A stretch of DNA of 64,000 nucleotides from the NCBI GenBank assembly GCA_963743875.1, contig CAVURM010000004.1, positions 248,001-312,000 of the forward strand. The letters are read 5' to 3'. The translations under genes were made by a program, and so were the position numbers. The stretch comes from RHKX01 sp963743875 (GTDB lineage Bacteria > Actinomycetota > Thermoleophilia > Solirubrobacterales > 70-9). Below the pieces are notes generated by a model, which worked only from the letters and a program-made list of their open reading frames with translations, searched no databases and was not told the origin of the DNA. Of the stretch, positions 60,996-64,000 are shown in pieces (the stretch's first letter is position 1; each line of letters begins with the position of its first letter).

Positions 60996-61184
60996 TCTAC
61001 AGCGGGATGTTGCCGTGCTTGCGCTGAGGCTGTGCGACGCGCTTGGTCTGCAGGATGTGGAGGGCGCGGATCAGCTTCGGGCGGGTCTGCTGCGGCTCGA
61101 TCACGTCGTCGATGTAGCCGCGTTCAGCCGCCGAGTACGGGTTGGCGAAGCGGGCCTTGTAGTCGTCCTTGAGCTTCTGGCGCC
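60996..61184 (-). repeat. Right copy of the 189-bp direct repeat (in pccB 3' end)
   Basis: Identical to 56026-56214 except for about four bases (for example ctgagg/ttgagg and gccgcc/gccgac). Here it is part of the intact gene. Spacing between the copies is 4,970 bp. Confidence 0.9.
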
Positions 61185-62565
61185 GTTCCTCGGGAGTCGG
61201 GGACTGCGCGAGGTCCTTGCGGTAGATGATGTTTACCGCCCCCTCGGGACCCATGACCGCGACCTCCGCGGTCGGCCAGGCGAAGTTGAAGTCGGCGAGC
61301 ATGTGCTTGGAGTTCATGACGTCGTAGGCGCCGCCGTAGGCCTTGCGGGTGACCACGGTGAGCTTCGGCACGGTCGCCTCGGTGAACGCGTAGAGCAACT
61401 TCGCGCCGTGGCGGATGATGCCGTTCCACTCCTGTGCGGTGCCGGGCATGAAGCCGGGCACGTCGGTGAACGTGACCAGCGGGACGTTGTAGGCGTCGCA
61501 GGTGCGGACGAATCGGGCGGCCTTCTCCGACGACTCGATGTCGAGCACGCCGGCGAGGTGCATCGGCTGGTTGCCGACGATGCCGACCGGGAAGCCGTCG
61601 AGGCGCGAGAAACCGCAGATGATGTTCTTGGCGAAATGCTCGTGGACCTCGAAGAACTCGCCGTCATCGACGATCATCGAAATCACCTTGCGCATGTCGT
61701 AGGGCTTCTGTGGATCGGCGGGAACGATCGCGTCGAGCCCAGGATCCATGCGCCCGGGATCGTCGAAAGGCTCGGCTCGCGGCGGCATCTCGAGGTTGTT
61801 GGAGGGGAGGAAGCCGGTCAGGTGGCGGACGTCCTCGAGACAGCTCTCCTCGTCCTCGGAGGCGAAGTGGGCGACCCCCGACTTGGTGTTGTGAGTCATC
61901 GCGCCGCCCAGTTCCTCGAACTCGACCTCCTCACCGGTGACCGTCTTGATCACGTCGGGGCCGGTGATGAACATGTGCGACGTCTCCTTGACCATGAAGA
62001 TGAAGTCGGTCATCGCGGGGGAGTAGACGGCGCCGCCTGCGCACGGGCCCATGATCACGCTGATCTGGGGGATCACTCCCGAGCACTGGACGTTGCGCAC
62101 GAAGACGTCGCCGTAGCCGCCGAGGGAGACGACGCCCTCCTGGATCCGCGCCCCCCCGGAGTCGTTGATCCCGATCACCGGCGCGCCGACCTTCGCCGCC
62201 ATGTCCATGACCTTGACCATCTTCTCGGCCATGACCTCGCCGAGCGAGCCGCCGAAGACGGTGAAGTCCTGGCTGAAGACGAACACCGTCCGGCCGTCGA
62301 TCTGGCCGTAGCCGGTGACGACCGCGTCGCCCCAGGGCCGGTTCTTCTGCATGTCGAAGTCGTGGGTGCGGTGGCGGACGAAGGTGTCGAGCTCCTCGAA
62401 CGTTCCCGGGTCGAGCAGCTTCTCGATCCGCTCCCGAGCGGTGAACTTGCCCTTGGCATGTTGCTTTTCGACCGCGGCATCGGAGGCCGAGTTGATGGCG
62501 GCGTCCCGGAGCTCCCGCAGGTAGCTGAGCTTCTCCTCGAAGGTCTGGGGGCTCGACTCGCGCAT
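60997..62565 (-). CDS. pccB: Propionyl-CoA carboxylase beta chain (carboxyltransferase)
   Basis: 522 residues of the biotin-dependent carboxyltransferase family. Visible are VFSQDFTVFGGSLGEVMAEK, GINDSGGARIQEGVVSLGGY, MGPCAGGAVYSPAMTDFIFM and VTRKAYGGAYDVMNSKHM. The GGAYDVM aspartate is the position reported to favour propionyl- over acetyl-CoA in Streptomyces. The biotin-carrier alpha chain is not in the window. TAGACT lies 9 nt before the ATG on the minus strand. The last 189 bp are duplicated at 56026. Confidence 0.93.
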   Translation of the reverse strand: MRESSPQTFEEKLSYLRELRDAAINSASDAAVEKQHAKGKFTARERIEKLLDPGTFEELDTFVRHRTHDFDMQKNRPWGDAVVTGYGQIDGRTVFVFSQDFTVFGGSLGEVMAEKMVKVMDMAAKVGAPVIGINDSGGARIQEGVVSLGGYGDVFVRNVQCSGVIPQISVIMGPCAGGAVYSPAMTDFIFMVKETSHMFITGPDVIKTVTGEEVEFEELGGAMTHNTKSGVAHFASEDEESCLEDVRHLTGFLPSNNLEMPPRAEPFDDPGRMDPGLDAIVPADPQKPYDMRKVISMIVDDGEFFEVHEHFAKNIICGFSRLDGFPVGIVGNQPMHLAGVLDIESSEKAARFVRTCDAYNVPLVTFTDVPGFMPGTAQEWNGIIRHGAKLLYAFTEATVPKLTVVTRKAYGGAYDVMNSKHMLADFNFAWPTAEVAVMGPEGAVNIIYRKDLAQSPTPEERRQKLKDDYKARFANPYSAAERGYIDDVIEPQQTRPKLIRALHILQTKRVAQPQRKHGNIPL

Positions 62566-62616
62566 CGGCGCGGCAGTCTAAAGCCACCTATCGAGCGCCA
62601 TACTTCCGCCCTGTAG

Positions 62617-63225
62617 ATGACGGCCGACTCCCCAGAGCATCGACCCTCCAACGAGGTCAAGTTCGAGACCGGCAATCCGGTCGTCCAGCGGATGATCGGC
62701 GGCTTCTTTTCGAGCCTTGGCGAGGTGCTCGAACCGCTGGCTCCGGCGAGCGTTCTCGACGCCGGCTGCGGGGAGGGCGAGACGATCGCGCGTCTCGGTG
62801 GACTGCTCGGCGAGCGGATCACGGCCGTCGACATCAGCCGATACTGCGTCGATCGTGTCGCCATGCGCCTGCCGGAGGTCGAGGTCTCGCGGGCGAGCGT
62901 CACCGATCTTCCATTTCCCGAGGACAGCTTCGACCTCGTGCTCTGCCTCGAGGTGATCGAACACCTCGACGATCCGCAGCGTGCGGTTCGGGAGCTGAGC
63001 CGCGTCGGCGCCCGCGACGTCGTCGTCTCGGTTCCCTACGAGCCCTGGTTCCGGCTCGGTAGCCTGCTACGCGGCAAGTACGTTCGCTCGCTCGGAAACC
63101 ACCCCGAGCACGTCAACCACTTCAATCGCCGGAGCCTCGCGGCGCTGCTCGAGCCCGTGGTCGATTTGGCCGAGATCCGGGTCGCCTTCCCCTGGCTGAT
63201 CGCCCACGGCCGGGTCCGGAGCTAG
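62617..63225 (+). CDS. Class I SAM-dependent methyltransferase
   Basis: 202 residues. Motif I is ASVLDAGCGEGETIARLG, motif II ASVTDLPFPEDSFDLVLCLE, motif III VRELSRVGARDVVVSVPYEP. No target-recognition segment is evident. It is preceded by the convergent-start carboxylase gene and ends 4 bp into the last gene, so it may belong to the surface-glycan set. Confidence 0.85.
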   Translation: MTADSPEHRPSNEVKFETGNPVVQRMIGGFFSSLGEVLEPLAPASVLDAGCGEGETIARLGGLLGERITAVDISRYCVDRVAMRLPEVEVSRASVTDLPFPEDSFDLVLCLEVIEHLDDPQRAVRELSRVGARDVVVSVPYEPWFRLGSLLRGKYVRSLGNHPEHVNHFNRRSLAALLEPVVDLAEIRVAFPWLIAHGRVRS

Positions 63226-64000
63226 ACCACCGGACAGACGATGGCCTCGCCGGTGGCGATCTGGCCCAACCACCGCTCCGGGGCCGGGTCGGTCGGGATC
63301 AGCACCCACGACCATCCGGCGTCGGGCTGGGCGGCCCCGATCTCGACTGCGGGTCGATCGCCGAAGCGTCCGACGTACAGCGTTGCCGGATCCGTTCCCC
63401 GCGCTTTCACGTAAGTTCCCCCGATGGGAAGCGGAAACGGACCGTCGACCGGGCTGATGAGCTTGCATGCAGCTCGCTTCGCCGGGGGATCGGTGGGGTT
63501 CAGCCCCATTGCGTAGGTTTCCGTCAGCGCGCGGTCCGCGGCACCCCTGCCTGCCGCCGGGAGTGCCCTGACCTCATCCAGGTCGAAAGCAGGCGATCCG
63601 TACCGGGCCACCGCGGCCAGGTACTTATCGCGATTCGGCCCGTAGCCCAGGTAAGAGATCAGCGCAGCCACTTGGTATCGGGGGACACCGTCGCCTCCCG
63701 CTGGCTCCTCATCCCCGGGCATCCAGCCATTGCCGAGTTCCAACATTGCGAGGTTCGCTCTTACGGTGCTCGAGCGCTCCCGGAGATACGAGGCGCCGTC
63801 GCGGAGGAAGACCAAGTTCATCGCCAGACTGAACGCGAACATGGCGACGAGTGCGATCGCCCAGCTGGAGCGTATTCTGACCCCTTTGAAAGCGTCGATC
63901 AGCACGAGAAGCACTCCAACCGAACCGGGAAAGACGTAGCGAACCGATGTCGCCTGGGAGCCGAAGAAGAGAGGGTCCGAGAGCGCTGCCGCCATCCAGT
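63222..64000 (-). CDS. Polytopic membrane protein, C-terminal part (5' end beyond window)
   Basis: The last 257 or more residues are visible: a final membrane helix pair (SVRYVFPGSVGVLLVLIDAF, WAIALVAMFAFSLAMNLVFL), then a soluble domain ending CPVV. It resembles the C-terminal part of the protein at 54222-55997. The first residues in this window continue an open frame off the edge, so the gene is longer. Confidence 0.7.
   Translation of the reverse strand, partial: WMAAALSDPLFFGSQATSVRYVFPGSVGVLLVLIDAFKGVRIRSSWAIALVAMFAFSLAMNLVFLRDGASYLRERSSTVRANLAMLELGNGWMPGDEEPAGGDGVPRYQVAALISYLGYGPNRDKYLAAVARYGSPAFDLDEVRALPAAGRGAADRALTETYAMGLNPTDPPAKRAACKLISPVDGPFPLPIGGTYVKARGTDPATLYVGRFGDRPAVEIGAAQPDAGWSWVLIPTDPAPERWLGQIATGEAIVCPVV

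Noticed and set aside
56026..61184. Insertion sequence or prophage
   Set aside because: No transposase, integrase, terminal inverted repeats or phage genes are visible; the only boundary signal is the pccB direct repeat.

Overview
This is a high-GC chromosomal window with about 50 protein genes, short intergenic gaps and no rRNA, tRNA, CRISPR array or phage gene that I can see. The gene families suggest an actinobacterium of the class Thermoleophilia (Solirubrobacterales or relatives). The evidence is an E2-E1 fused 2-oxoglutarate dehydrogenase (Kgd type), a c-di-AMP riboswitch in front of an NlpC/P60 hydrolase, an F420-dependent luciferase-like enzyme, paired FadE-type acyl-CoA dehydrogenases and AbiEi/DUF559 proteins. 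The taxonomic call is inference. Many genes appear to be transcribed without a leader: a -10 hexamer of the form TAGGnT or TAnnnT lies 6-7 nt before ATG, GTG or TTG. I used this to fix several starts.

Layout. 1-3.4 kb: end of alanine dehydrogenase, an aminobutyraldehyde dehydrogenase, a riboswitch-controlled cell-wall hydrolase and an SDR. 3.4-8.2 kb: a small acidic protein, aconitase, a structured intergenic RNA candidate and three small minus-strand genes. 8.2-8.76 kb: about 600 bp without a convincing gene, holding hairpins and two copies of a dispersed repeat. 8.76-14.5 kb: kgd and a photolyase. 14.6-22.6 kb: a lipid-type neighbourhood with a two-domain fatty acyl-CoA reductase, a GMC oxidoreductase, an epimerase, an alpha/beta hydrolase and an alkyl-DHAP-synthase-like FAD enzyme, plus a second repeat pair. 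22.9-26.3 kb: an acyl-CoA dehydrogenase pair and small proteins. 26.3-29.8 kb: citrate synthase (with its own tandem repeat), an AbiEi/DUF559 protein and a PfkB kinase. 29.8-37.6 kb: an FG-GAP/ASPIC secreted protein, a quinone oxidoreductase, a frameshifted DEAD-box helicase, a membrane protein and a PhoD-like phosphatase. 37.6-42 kb: a HAD protein, an APH-like kinase and an acyl-CoA dehydrogenase that together look like a split ACAD10/11 set. 42-51 kb: sulfur assimilation (TauE exporter, Rrf2 regulator, CysC, Sat, CysH, Sir) interrupted by PHP, PlsC-like and LLM genes. 51-54.2 kb: a second AbiEi/DUF559 protein, dodecin, an ornithine-cyclodeaminase-family enzyme and a secreted esterase. 54.2-64 kb: a cell-surface glycan locus.

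How the parts fit. Aconitase, Kgd and citrate synthase give three TCA steps within 24 kb. The sulfur genes make a route sulfate -> APS -> sulfite -> sulfide, with APS kinase as a branch to PAPS. The most unusual structure is at 56.0-61.2 kb. The 3' end of the propionyl-CoA carboxylase beta gene is present twice as a direct repeat of about 189 bp, 4,970 bp apart. Between the copies lie a GT2 glycosyltransferase, a frameshifted methyltransferase, decayed glycosyltransferase fragments and a large membrane protein. This looks like an inserted or duplicated glycan-gene segment.

Limits. All family calls come from reading motifs. No homology search or folding program was run.
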